Positions 8,423-16,100 are shown, counted from the stretch's first letter. The stretch is DNA of 32,829 bases from Prevotella sp. (GCA_024690505.1 JAILPA010000092.1:1-32829); one strand, 5' to 3'. A program made the numbers and translations. Notes: generated by a model not told the origin, from the letters alone.

Positions 8423-9070
8423 CTACTTAAAATATGCTTTCAGCTCGTTGGCGTGGGCCGCAAGCACACTTTGGTCTTCGTTGCCGAACCGCTGCCACAC
8501 TTGTTGGCATGGCAGCAGCAGTGGCGACAGGATGACGGCCTGTCGGTTCAGGTAGGGGTCGCATTGCTGCATCACCTCCAGTATCTGGCAGACGTCGTCG
8601 GCCTTCAGTTTCAGCAGTCGTGCCACGTCCTGCACCTCGGGTGTCTGTGGCACCATGGTGGGTGGTGTGAGCTGGAAGTACAGGTCGAGTATGATGATGA
8701 GCATGGCAGGCGTCAGTCTGTCGTCTTCGGTCAGTGGCCGGAAGTCTTTCTCGAACGTCTCTTCCACTTCCACGCCCTCGTAGAACTCGCTGGCCGCTCC
8801 GAATCCCGTCATCCCTCGTAGCAGTCTTACTGCCCTTTCCAGTTGTTTCGGTTTTTGGCAGTATGTGTTCCAGATGCGCTTTATGCGTGGTGTGCTGAGG
8901 TTAGCTATCTGCTCCATGCGTTTGTGCAGCATCTGTGGCGGCAGGTGTAGCTCCATGCTCAGTTCCACCATGGTGCGGCTGTAGGTGGGTTTCATGCCTG
9001 TGGGCTTCTTCAGGTAAGCCTGCATGAGCATGAGCCAGTAGTCGTCGTGCCAAACATGTTTTCTTGTCAT
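8423..9070 (-). CDS. Unrecognised protein with two helix-turn-helix-like segments
   Basis: I do not recognise this 215-residue family. The chosen start, the ATG at 9070, gives MTRKHVWHDDYWLMLMQAYL, 20 nt after the sufD stop. Upstream ATGs at 9103 and 9112 lie inside sufD, and the ORF extending further upstream is low-complexity sufD antiframe. There is no signal peptide or membrane segment, and the protein is predicted largely helical and acidic. Two stretches resemble helix-turn-helix units: about 29-54 (YSRTMVELSMELHLPPQML) and about 145-170 (VQDVARLLKLKADDVCQIL). A segment rich in E and D (FYEGVEVEETFEKDFRPLTEDD) lies between them. It sits between sufD and rpoN with 19-20 nt gaps, so it is surely co-expressed. 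A regulatory role is only a guess. Confidence 0.7.
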   Translation of the reverse strand: MTRKHVWHDDYWLMLMQAYLKKPTGMKPTYSRTMVELSMELHLPPQMLHKRMEQIANLSTPRIKRIWNTYCQKPKQLERAVRLLRGMTGFGAASEFYEGVEVEETFEKDFRPLTEDDRLTPAMLIIILDLYFQLTPPTMVPQTPEVQDVARLLKLKADDVCQILEVMQQCDPYLNRQAVILSPLLLPCQQVWQRFGNEDQSVLAAHANELKAYFK

Positions 9071-9090
9071 GGTTCTTTTCGGTGTTGCGG

Positions 9091-10452
9091 TTAGTGGCAT
9101 AGTTTGCATCCCTTGCACTTGTTGAACTCTCCCCGGAAGCGTTTCTCGATGAGGTAGTGCAGTCGGTCGCGCAGTGGCTCCAGCTCGATGTGTCCCACCA
9201 CCTCGTTGATGAAGGCCTGCAGTAGCAGTGTGCGTGCCTCGCGCTCGCTGATGCCCCTCTGTCGCATGTAGAACATGGCGGTGTCGTTGAGCTGTCCCAC
9301 TGTGGAGCCGTGTGCACACTTCACGTCGTCGGCATAGATTTCCAGCATGGGCTGTGTGTACATGCGAGCCTCGGGTGTGGTGCAGATGTTCTGGTTGGTC
9401 ATCTGCGACGTTGTCTTCTGTGCTCCGTGTTCCACGAGCACGCGTCCGGCGAAGGCGCCGGTGGCTTGTTCGTCGAGCACGTATTTATAGAGTTCTTGCG
9501 AGGTGCAGTGTGGTGCGTGGTGGGTGATGAGCGTGTTGTTGTCTACGTGCTGGTGTTTGTCGGCGATGGCACATCCGTAGCACTCGCACTCTGCCCCTTC
9601 TCCCGAGAGTGTGAGGTCGAGCTTGTTGCGTGTGGTGCCGTTGTGCAGTGTGAGCACGTTGTGGCGCACGCGGCTGTCGCGTTGCTGGTCGATGTAGACG
9701 TTGCTCACGCGGACGTTCTTGTTGTGCGTCTCTTCCAGGCAGTAGAGGTCGAGCCTTGCCCGTTCGCCCACAAAGGCCTCGATGACCTGTGTGGTGAGGA
9801 AGTGGCAGTCGTCGGCGGCATGGTCGCAGAAGAGCAGTTTCACTTCCGAGTTCTCTTCCATGACGACGAGTACGCGGCGGTTCACCATGAGGGGCGATGG
9901 GTTGGGTGCCTTCAGGATGTTGATGACCTGCACTGCCCTCTCCACCACGGTGTTTTTGGGCACGTAGACCAGCAGCCCGTCCTGGGCCAGCATGGTGTTC
10001 AGGTCGGACACGGCGGCCTCGTCTTTGCCTGCCAGTTGGTTGTAGTATCGTGCTATGATGTCCGAGTGTTCCTTCATCGAGCCTATGACCACGCCCTGTG
10101 GCAGTCTGGGCTGAGCAGGTGTGGCGCTTTTTGTCTCGGTCTCTCCCCTGCCGTAGAAGGTGTCGTTCACCATGAAGTAGAGGCATGTGGAGAGGTTGGG
10201 CACGTCGCAGTTGAATGCCTTGTAGGGGTCGACGGGAATGTTGAGCCGCTTCAGGTTCACGCCATAGTCGGGCTCGAACAGTCGGGCCATGTCGGTGTAT
10301 TTGTAGCGCTCTACCTTCTGGCTGGGGAATCCGCTTGCCGCAAACCGCCGGTAGGCCTCGTCGCGCACGGCGTTCATGGCGTCGCAGCTGTGACGGGCTA
10401 TCAGTTCGCGGCACTGGTTGTAGAGTTCTATGTATTGCTGCTCGCTGTTCAT
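9091..10452 (-). CDS. sufD: Fe-S cluster assembly protein SufD
   Basis: SufD partners SufB and SufC in the cytoplasmic scaffold that builds Fe-S clusters. The 453-residue protein has the SufB/SufD beta-helix core and the family signature near its end (VKCAHGSTVGQLNDTAMFYM, then RGISEREARTLLLQAF). The ATG at 10452 overlaps the sufC stop as ATGA and gives the expected MNSEQQYIELYNQC. A longer ORF starting at 10614 runs through sufC and was rejected. The C-terminus ends in a compact CxxCxxC motif (C446, C449, C452 in KCKGCKLCH), which looks able to bind metal or a cluster. No sufB or sufS is present in the window. Confidence 0.93.
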   Translation of the reverse strand: MNSEQQYIELYNQCRELIARHSCDAMNAVRDEAYRRFAASGFPSQKVERYKYTDMARLFEPDYGVNLKRLNIPVDPYKAFNCDVPNLSTCLYFMVNDTFYGRGETETKSATPAQPRLPQGVVIGSMKEHSDIIARYYNQLAGKDEAAVSDLNTMLAQDGLLVYVPKNTVVERAVQVINILKAPNPSPLMVNRRVLVVMEENSEVKLLFCDHAADDCHFLTTQVIEAFVGERARLDLYCLEETHNKNVRVSNVYIDQQRDSRVRHNVLTLHNGTTRNKLDLTLSGEGAECECYGCAIADKHQHVDNNTLITHHAPHCTSQELYKYVLDEQATGAFAGRVLVEHGAQKTTSQMTNQNICTTPEARMYTQPMLEIYADDVKCAHGSTVGQLNDTAMFYMRQRGISEREARTLLLQAFINEVVGHIELEPLRDRLHYLIEKRFRGEFNKCKGCKLCH

Positions 10453-11204
10453 TCCTCGCCAAGTTCTTCTTTTATCCAGTCGTAGCCGTGTTCCTGTATC
10501 TCGACGGCCAGCTCGGGGCCTCCCGTCTTCACTATCATGCCTCGGTAGAGCACGTGGACATACTGCGGACGAATCATCTCCAGCAGGCGGTCGTAGTGGG
10601 TGATGACGATGCACGACGTCTGGGGCGTCATCAGCCTGTTCACGCCCTCGGCCACGATGCGCATGGCATCAACGTCGAGGCCCGAGTCGGTCTCGTCGAG
10701 GATGCTCAGCTTTGGTTCGAGCATGGCCATCTGGAAAATCTCGTTGCGCTTCTTCTCGCCGCCGCTGAACCCCTCGTTCACCGAGCGGTTGGCCAGCTTG
10801 GCATCTAGCTCCACCACCTTGCGCTTCTCGCGCATCAGCTTCAGGAACTCGGCGGCGTTCATCGGCTCCAGTCCTTGTGCCTTGCGTTTCTCGTTGATGG
10901 CCGCTTTCATGAAGTTGGTCATCGAGACGCCGGGAATCTCCACGGGGTACTGGAACGAGAGGAACAGTCCGGCGTGTGCACGCTCCTCGGGTTTCATCGA
11001 CAGCAGGTCGTGGCCGTTGAAGATGGCCTCGCCCTGGGTCACCTCGTAGAGGGGATTGCCCACGAGCACGGCGCTGAGGGTGGATTTGCCCGACCCGTTG
11101 GGCCCCATGATGGCATGGGTCTCGCCGTCGCGAATGGTCAAGTTGATGCCGCGCAGTATTTCTTTGTCGCCTATTCGGGCGTGAAGGTTTCTTACTTCCA
11201 ACAT
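10449..11204 (-). CDS. sufC: Fe-S cluster assembly ATPase SufC
   Basis: SufC is the ABC-type ATPase of the SufBCD scaffold; ATP hydrolysis reshapes the complex during cluster assembly. The 251-residue protein has Walker A GPNGSGKST (34-42), Q-loop FLSFQYPVEIPG (81-92), ABC signature FSGGEKKRNE (146-155), Walker B/D-loop ILDETDSGLD (168-177) and the switch His in IVITHYDRLLE. No transmembrane part is present, as expected. The ATG at 11204 gives MLEVRNLHARIGDKEILRGI. It is the first gene of the eight-gene minus-strand operon, behind a 5' leader of roughly 145 nt with repeats and a near-consensus promoter. In many relatives sufB precedes it; here the upstream DNA is non-coding. Confidence 0.97.
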   Translation of the reverse strand: MLEVRNLHARIGDKEILRGINLTIRDGETHAIMGPNGSGKSTLSAVLVGNPLYEVTQGEAIFNGHDLLSMKPEERAHAGLFLSFQYPVEIPGVSMTNFMKAAINEKRKAQGLEPMNAAEFLKLMREKRKVVELDAKLANRSVNEGFSGGEKKRNEIFQMAMLEPKLSILDETDSGLDVDAMRIVAEGVNRLMTPQTSCIVITHYDRLLEMIRPQYVHVLYRGMIVKTGGPELAVEIQEHGYDWIKEELGEE

Positions 11205-11243
11205 GTTTTCGTTGTCACTCTTTTGTTTGTTCGCCTTTCTATT

Positions 11244-11281
11244 TCTATATAACTGGAGTTACTCTATATAACTGGAGTTAC
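11244..11281. repeat. Two perfect 19-nt direct repeats in the sufC leader
   Basis: TCTATATAACTGGAGTTAC occurs twice back to back (11244-11262 and 11263-11281). A third copy differing at two positions lies directly in front of recO (29262-29280). Next to it is a small inverted repeat TACAG...CACCCC / GGGG...CTGTA (11279-11309). All of this is inside the inferred sufC 5' untranslated region on the minus strand. Confidence 0.85.
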
Positions 11282-11354
11282 AGACCTCACCCCATAACTG
11301 GGGCCTGTATTGTTATTATTCATGTCTGCTTTCGTTGTATCGAAAAGTTTGCTG

Positions 11355-11386
11355 CAAAGTTACAAAAAATCGGGTAAACGGCCAAA
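11355..11386 (-). promoter_or_regulatory. Bacteroidetes-type promoter of the sufC operon
   Basis: The minus strand has TTTG (11383-11386), 20 nt, then TAACTTTG (11355-11362), matching the consensus exactly. The sequence from the -7 box onward (TAACTTTGCAGCAAACTTTT) is identical to that in front of recO. About 50 nt further upstream on the same strand, a CTGCCC/GGGCAG hairpin with a T6 run (about 11430-11454) could act as an insulating terminator. Confidence 0.82.
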
Positions 11387-11516
11387 TTTCTTGCTCTTTT
11401 TTGATGCCTTGCCGCTTTTTCTTATCGCAAAAAAGCCTCTGCCCAGCGGGGCAGTGTGGTTTCGTGGGCTGTTCATAAGATTTTTCCTGAGAACTTCGGA
11501 AAGTTCGTAACGTTGT

Positions 11517-11665
11517 GAAACAGTTGGTTTCAACTTTTTCTTTACAAATTGAAACAAGTAGTTTCAAAAAATGTTCGGCTGTCTGAAACAAAAAGTTCAA
11601 TGCCGCTGAACAAAAAGTTCAGAAGCCCCGAACAAGTAGTTCAGGGCCGCTGAACTATTTGTTTC
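11517..11665. repeat. Palindrome array upstream of mraZ (GAAAC/GAAC type, 34- then 22-nt period)
   Basis: Six short palindromes lie in the sufC/mraZ divergent region: GAAAC-AGTTG-GTTTC (11517-11531), GAAAC-AAGTA-GTTTC (11551-11565), GAAAC-AAAAA-GTTC (from 11585), GAAC-AAAAA-GTTC (11608-11620), GAAC-AAGTA-GTTC (11630-11642) and GAAC-TATTT-GTTTC (11652-11665). Their centres are spaced 34, 34, 22, 22 and 22 nt. The 9-nt spacers in the last part (AGAAGCCCC, AGGGCCGCT) are C-rich. It shares the 13-nt palindrome plus 9-nt spacer architecture with the arrays at 1618, 18959 and 28222. The rest of the 11282-11827 interval is AT-rich, and I see no gene in it. Confidence 0.75.
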
Positions 11666-11827
11666 ATATTCTCGTCCGATTTTTGAAACTGTTTTGCTCC
11701 ATCCGAAGAGCGTTGTCAATCAAAATCGGGAGCGGCCTGAGGCTTTGCACAAAACTGGCCGAATGTGTAAAAAGAGGGTGGTTTTCGGTAGTTTCGACAA
11801 TAAAATAACGTTAAAAATAAAAAAATG

Positions 11828-11852
11828 TGGGGATTTGTGGGGGATTGTGGAG
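11828..11852 (+). promoter_or_regulatory. Putative MraZ operator: three 10-nt-spaced TGGGN-like boxes
   Basis: TGGGG (11828-11832), TGGGG (11838-11842) and TGGAG (11848-11852) are direct repeats with exact 5-nt gaps. E. coli MraZ is known to bind TGGGN repeats separated by 5 nt upstream of its own gene. Here they lie 10-34 nt upstream of the -7 box, where a bound MraZ would block polymerase. Confidence 0.72.
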
Positions 11853-11861
11853 GAAAATGCT

Positions 11862-11869
11862 TAACTTTG
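11862..11869 (+). promoter_or_regulatory. -7 box of the mraZ (dcw) promoter
   Basis: TAACTTTG fits TAnnTTTG. The nearest TTTG upstream (11834-11837) is 24 nt away, longer than the usual 19-21, so the promoter may be weak or depend on MraZ. The leader before mraZ would be only about 20 nt. Confidence 0.65.
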
Positions 11870-11898
11870 CATCCCAGTCTCAAGTATATAATATGTAC

Positions 11899-12354
11899 AT
11901 GCGATTCTTAGGAAACATAGAAGCAAAGACCGATGCGAAGGGGCGTGTGTTCATGCCCGCCGTGTTCCGCAAGCAGCTGCAGGCTGCTGGCGAGGAAGCC
12001 CTTGTCATGCGCAAGGACATCCATCAGGCGTGCCTTGTGCTCTACCCCGAGAGTGTGTGGAACCAGAGGGTCGATGCCCTGAGGGCCCGTGTGAACGAAT
12101 GGGACGACGAGGCTCAGATGGTGATGCGTCAATACATGAAGGAAGCCGAAGTGCTGACGCTTGACGGCAATGGCCGTTTCCTCATCTCGCGGCGCTATCT
12201 GCAGATGGCAGAGATTGAGCAGAACGTGCGCTTCATCGGCATGACCGACACCATTGAGATATGGGCTTCGGAAAAGGCCGAACGGCCATTCCTCTCGCAG
12301 GAGGAGTTCTCGGCTAAGCTGAAAGCCATTATGAAGCCGAAATCGGAAGACTGA
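11899..12354 (+). CDS. mraZ: Transcriptional regulator MraZ
   Basis: MraZ is a small SpoVT/AbrB-fold DNA-binding protein that forms a ring and represses its own dcw cluster in E. coli. It has the two diagnostic repeats: AKTDAKGRVFMPAVFRKQL near residues 9-27 and LDGNGRFLISRRYL in the second half, each with the DxxGR core. From the ATG at 11899 the product is 151 residues (MRFLGNIEAK). The ATG at 11893 (MYMRF) is nearly as plausible. A still longer reading frame from a GTG at 11827 would run through the promoter and operator and was rejected. It is the first gene of the dcw cluster, with a putative operator directly upstream. Confidence 0.93.
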   Translation: MRFLGNIEAKTDAKGRVFMPAVFRKQLQAAGEEALVMRKDIHQACLVLYPESVWNQRVDALRARVNEWDDEAQMVMRQYMKEAEVLTLDGNGRFLISRRYLQMAEIEQNVRFIGMTDTIEIWASEKAERPFLSQEEFSAKLKAIMKPKSED

Positions 12355-12382
12355 ATACTGAAGTGTAAAAGCGTGTCCGTGA

Positions 12383-12401
12383 GCGGCGGTTTGCCCGCCG
12401 C
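12383..12401. repeat. REP-like GC-rich palindrome before rsmH
   Basis: GCGGCGG-TTTGC-CCGCCGC: a perfect 7-bp stem with a 5-nt loop. It is preceded by AAAGCGTGTCCGTGA, which recurs almost unchanged before the second copy at 13824. It ends 14 nt before the rsmH ATG, so it would be in the translation-initiation region. No U-tract follows, so it is not a terminator. Confidence 0.85.
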
Positions 12402-12415
12402 CAGTGATCGAAGAG

Positions 12416-13366
12416 ATGAAGAGCAATAAGCAGCAGGCCCAGGTGGCCCCGACATACCACGTTCCAGTGCTACTAAAGGAGAGCGTCGACGGGCTGGATA
12501 TCCAGCCCGACGGCATTTATGTCGACGTCACCTTCGGCGGTGGCGGACATTCGCGCGAGATACTGCGACGGCTGGGACCGAAGGGACGTCTCTATGGCTT
12601 CGACCAGGACAGCGACGTGCAGCGCAACATCGTGGACGACAAGCGGTTCGTCTTTGTACACAGCAACTTCCGCTACCTGTGGAACTGGATGCGCTACCAC
12701 GAAGAAGAGCAGATAGACGGACTGCTGGCCGACCTCGGAGTGTCCAGCCACCACTTCGACGATGCCGGGCGGGGATTCTCATTCCGCTTCGATGCACCGC
12801 TCGACATGCGCATGAACCGACAGGCCACACTCACGGCGCAGCAGGTGGTGAACGAATACAGCGAGGAGCAACTGGCCGATGTGCTCTACCTCTATGGCGA
12901 GCTCCGGCAGGCACGCCGTCTGGCGGCTGCCATCGTCAAGGCGAGGCAGAAGCAACCCCTGCTGACCACCGGACAGCTGCTCGCAGCACTGGGCATCGAC
13001 ATCAGCGAGGAGAACGCCACACAGAACAGCCTGTGGAAGAAAGATGCCGCTAAGCTGTTCCAGGCACTGAGGATAGAGGTGAACCACGAGCTGGAGGCAC
13101 TGCGCGACATGCTCAACGCTGCCTGCAGACTGCTGAAGCCGGGCGGACGCCTCAGCGTCATCACCTACCACTCGCTCGAGGACCGTATCGTGAAGAACAT
13201 GATGCGCACCGGCAACGCCGAAGGAAAAGCCGAACACGACTTCTTCGGACGCACGCAGGCACCGCTACACATTAATAATAATAAAGCCATCACACCAACA
13301 GACGACGAGGTGGAGCGAAACCCGCGAAGCCGAAGCGCCAAACTGAGGGTGGCCACTAAGATATAA
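12416..13366 (+). CDS. rsmH: 16S rRNA (cytosine1402-N4)-methyltransferase
   Basis: RsmH (MraW) N4-methylates C1402 of 16S rRNA using SAM, tuning decoding at the ribosomal P site. It shows the SAM-binding motif DVTFGGGGHS (residues 37-46), LADLGVSSHHFDDAGRGFSF further on, the catalytic-region RLSVITYHSLEDRIVK near the C-terminus, and the basic tail NPRSRSAKLRVATKI. The ATG at 12416 gives a 316-residue protein starting MKSNKQQAQVAPTYHVPVLL. A GTG at 12404 would add four residues. It is preceded by a GC-rich hairpin repeat and followed 8 nt later by ftsL. Its position after mraZ is the standard dcw order. Confidence 0.97.
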   Translation: MKSNKQQAQVAPTYHVPVLLKESVDGLDIQPDGIYVDVTFGGGGHSREILRRLGPKGRLYGFDQDSDVQRNIVDDKRFVFVHSNFRYLWNWMRYHEEEQIDGLLADLGVSSHHFDDAGRGFSFRFDAPLDMRMNRQATLTAQQVVNEYSEEQLADVLYLYGELRQARRLAAAIVKARQKQPLLTTGQLLAALGIDISEENATQNSLWKKDAAKLFQALRIEVNHELEALRDMLNAACRLLKPGGRLSVITYHSLEDRIVKNMMRTGNAEGKAEHDFFGRTQAPLHINNNKAITPTDDEVERNPRSRSAKLRVATKI

Positions 13367-13374
13367 AGAGCAAT

Positions 13375-13803
13375 ATGCGTTTCTGGGGACGGAAAGACAA
13401 CAAGGCAGCAAAGAACAGGGAGTCGGAGCTGCAGAAACTGAAGAACAGGGCCAACGAGGCCGATGAGGCCCCTTCATCGGGGCTACGGCTGCGCGACATC
13501 GTGGGCGGCGACTACCTCTGGTTGCTCGCCAGGAACCAGATATGGCTCATCGTGCTCATCGTCGTCATCACCACCGCCTATATTGCTGTAAGATACCAGT
13601 GCCAGCAGGACGCCATCGACATCAGTATGCTCGAGAAACAGCTCGATGATGCCAAGAACACAGCCCTCTCCAGCACCAGTAATCTCACCAAGCAGTCGCG
13701 ACAGAGCAACATACAGAAAATGATGCGCCTGCAAGGCGATACCACCATACTGCCCAGCCAGCACCCCGCCTACATCGTAGAGGTGCCAGAGCCGAAGAAG
13801 TAA
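13375..13803 (+). CDS. ftsL: FtsL-like cell-division membrane protein
   Basis: This 142-residue protein has the expected topology for FtsL: a basic cytoplasmic N-terminus, one membrane helix (about 55-73, QIWLIVLIVVITTAYIAV), and a short periplasmic part with a helical stretch (DISMLEKQLDDAKNTALSS). FtsL joins FtsQ (DivIB) and DivIC-like proteins to activate FtsW/FtsI. Sequence similarity across phyla is poor, so the assignment rests on topology, size and position between rsmH and ftsI, as in other Bacteroidetes. The cytoplasmic region is longer (about 54 residues) than in E. coli. Confidence 0.85.
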   Translation: MRFWGRKDNKAAKNRESELQKLKNRANEADEAPSSGLRLRDIVGGDYLWLLARNQIWLIVLIVVITTAYIAVRYQCQQDAIDISMLEKQLDDAKNTALSSTSNLTKQSRQSNIQKMMRLQGDTTILPSQHPAYIVEVPEPKK

Positions 13804-13823
13804 ATACCAAAGCGTGTCAGTGG

Positions 13824-13842
13824 GCGGCGGTTTGCCCGCCGC
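13824..13842. repeat. REP-like GC-rich palindrome before ftsI
   Basis: Second copy of GCGGCGG-TTTGC-CCGCCGC, preceded by AAAGCGTGTCAGTGG and identical in stem and loop to the copy at 12383. It lies 25 nt before the ftsI ATG. Confidence 0.85.
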
Positions 13843-13867
13843 CACCCAGCGTAAAAGAAGAAACAGA

Positions 13868-16039
13868 ATGAGCAAGTTCAAGAAGGAGAAAGTGATGCCG
13901 CGCTATCTGATAATAGCGGTCATGCTGACGCTCGTAGGCGTTGCCGTCATTGGCAAGGCCAGCTACCTGATGACCGCCAAGAAGACCTACTGGGCCACCG
14001 TGGCAAACCGCCAGCAGAGCACCGACGACAGCATACCGCCCAAACGCGGCAACATACTGAGCTGCGACGGACAGCTACTCTCAAGCAGCATACCTGAATA
14101 CAGCCTCTTCGTGGACTTCTACCCCACATATACACGAAGCGGCGACAGCGACACGGCATGGTCGCGCAAGCTCTACCAGCAGTGGAACGACAGCATCGAC
14201 GTCATCTGCGAGGGACTGAACCACATCTTCCCAACCAAATCGGCCGAGGACTTCAAGACCGACCTCATGGCCGGGTTCGAGGCAGGAAAGCGCCATCACC
14301 CCATCTGGAGAGGCAAGGTGGAGTTCAATACTTATAAGGAGGTGGAGAAACTGCCCATCTTCAACCTGCCGCGCAACAGGGGAGGATTCATTGCTGAGGA
14401 ACATCCCGCACGCCGCCACCCCTTTGGCTCACTGGCTGAACGCACCATCGGCTCGCGCGACACCGCACGATATGGCATAGAACTGGCCTACGACACCCTC
14501 CTGCGAGGTACATACGGCATACAGCACCGGCAGAAGGTGCGCAACCGCCAGATATACACCACGGTGTTGCCAGCAGTGGACGGCGCAGACCTCATATCCA
14601 CCATCGACGTGGGAATGCAGGACCTGGCCGAGCAGGCACTGCTCGAAACACTGGAAAACCACAACGCACTCATGGGCATAGCCATCCTCATGGAGGTACA
14701 GACGGGAAACGTCAAGGCTATTGTCAACATGTCGCGAAGTAAGGAGGACGGCGTCTACCGCGAACGACTGAACGACTGTCTGGGATATGTCTGCGAGCCA
14801 GGATCGGTGTTCAAGACCGCCTCCATGCTCGTCGCACTCGACGACGGCGTCTGCGACACCACCTTCATGGTCAACACCAACGGCGGCGTGGTGACCTTCC
14901 ACGGGGCACGAATGCGCGACTGGCGCTCGGGCGGATTCGGCACCATCTCCATGGCCAAGATCATGGAACAGAGCAGCAACACAGGCATCAGCGTCATCAT
15001 CGACAAGTTCTACGGCAGCAATCCGCAGAAATATGTCGAGGGCCTCTACCGTGTGGGCATAGGACAGGACCTGATGATCCCCCTGAACGAATACCGGCGT
15101 CCCTACATACGCTACCCCAACGGCAGCGACGGACGGCGTGCCTCCAACTGGTACTCTACCACACTGCCGTGGATGTCCATCGGCTACGAGACGCAGATAG
15201 CACCCATCAACACACTGGCCTTCTACAACGCCATTGCCAACGACGGACGCATGGTGCAGCCACGCTTCGTGACGCAGGCCGTGAAGGACGGCGTGGTGGT
15301 GAAGGACTACCCCGTGGTGGTGCTGAAGGAGCAGATTGCCAACCCCGTTGCCATCAATAAGATGCAGACCATCCTGGAGAATGTAGTCAAGCGCGGAACG
15401 GGAAAGCGGGCCTATTCGCCGCAGTTCCGGGTGGCAGGAAAGACGGGAACGGCACAGGTGAGCGACGGTGAGCACAGGTATAGCGACCCTGTGAAGTGCT
15501 ACTGGCTGAGCTTCTGCGGATACTTCCCTGCCGACAATCCCCGCTACTCGTGCATCGTCTGCGTGAAGAACGAGGGCGGACCCGCTTCAGGTGGCGCCGT
15601 CTCGGGCAGCGTCTTCCGTAAGATTGCCGAAGGCGTCATGGCCAAGGACGTGCGCATGGTGGCTGCCAATGCCCGTGTTGCCAATGCCACGACGGTGCCC
15701 GACGTGAAGAACGGCGACGTGCTGGCTGCCGACTTCGTGCTGGAGCAGCTCAACGTGAACACCGATGCCCCCTGGCTGATCAACGACGGCAGCAACACAC
15801 CCGTATGGGGACAGACAGGCAGCGGCAGCAACGGCGTGACACTGAGACAGCTACAGCTGAACGACCACACCGTGCCCGATGTGCAGGGCATGGGCGCACG
15901 CGATGCCGTCTTCATACTGGAGCGGCTGGGGCTTACCGTAGAGATTACTGGCACCGGCCGCGTGGTGAGCCAGAGCATTGCCCCGGGAACCGAGCTGGAC
16001 AACACCACGCAGGTGTGCCACCTGACCATGGGGAACTGA
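13868..16039 (+). CDS. ftsI: Septal peptidoglycan transpeptidase (class B PBP, FtsI/PBP3) with PASTA region
   Basis: FtsI cross-links septal peptidoglycan with FtsW. The 723-residue protein has one N-terminal membrane anchor (about 12-33) and the class B dimerisation domain. The transpeptidase active site shows S313xxK316 (SVFK), SSN at 369-371 and KTG at 525-527. After the catalytic domain come one degenerate PASTA-like segment ([20 protein letters not shown]) and a clearer one at the end ([20 protein letters not shown]). PASTA domains are usual in Bacteroidetes and Gram-positive division PBPs and absent from E. coli FtsI. I chose the ATG at 13868 ([15 protein letters not shown]); a frame starting upstream begins inside the GC-rich palindrome. 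Gaps to its neighbours are about 60 nt. Confidence 0.96.
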   Translation: MSKFKKEKVMPRYLIIAVMLTLVGVAVIGKASYLMTAKKTYWATVANRQQSTDDSIPPKRGNILSCDGQLLSSSIPEYSLFVDFYPTYTRSGDSDTAWSRKLYQQWNDSIDVICEGLNHIFPTKSAEDFKTDLMAGFEAGKRHHPIWRGKVEFNTYKEVEKLPIFNLPRNRGGFIAEEHPARRHPFGSLAERTIGSRDTARYGIELAYDTLLRGTYGIQHRQKVRNRQIYTTVLPAVDGADLISTIDVGMQDLAEQALLETLENHNALMGIAILMEVQTGNVKAIVNMSRSKEDGVYRERLNDCLGYVCEPGSVFKTASMLVALDDGVCDTTFMVNTNGGVVTFHGARMRDWRSGGFGTISMAKIMEQSSNTGISVIIDKFYGSNPQKYVEGLYRVGIGQDLMIPLNEYRRPYIRYPNGSDGRRASNWYSTTLPWMSIGYETQIAPINTLAFYNAIANDGRMVQPRFVTQAVKDGVVVKDYPVVVLKEQIANPVAINKMQTILENVVKRGTGKRAYSPQFRVAGKTGTAQVSDGEHRYSDPVKCYWLSFCGYFPADNPRYSCIVCVKNEGGPASGGAVSGSVFRKIAEGVMAKDVRMVAANARVANATTVPDVKNGDVLAADFVLEQLNVNTDAPWLINDGSNTPVWGQTGSGSNGVTLRQLQLNDHTVPDVQGMGARDAVFILERLGLTVEITGTGRVVSQSIAPGTELDNTTQVCHLTMGN

Positions 16040-16100
16040 CCGGCGGCAGGAGCCTGTCTGGCAACAGCAGAACAGCGAAACGACTAAAAGAACAAAGTAT

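Noticed and set aside
9079..9319. Longer N-terminus for the unrecognised gene at 8423-9070
   Set aside because: The extra 83 codons are sufD sequence read in another frame, rich in His, Thr, Arg and Gly, so the start after the sufD stop is preferred.
9310..10485. 391-codon open frame antisense to sufD
   Set aside because: Same shadow effect; product is Val/His/Cys-rich and sufD is clearly the real gene.
12383..12401. GC-rich hairpin as a transcription terminator between mraZ and rsmH
   Set aside because: No U-tract follows the stem, and a terminator here would silence the essential downstream genes; the duplicate at 13824 has the same features.
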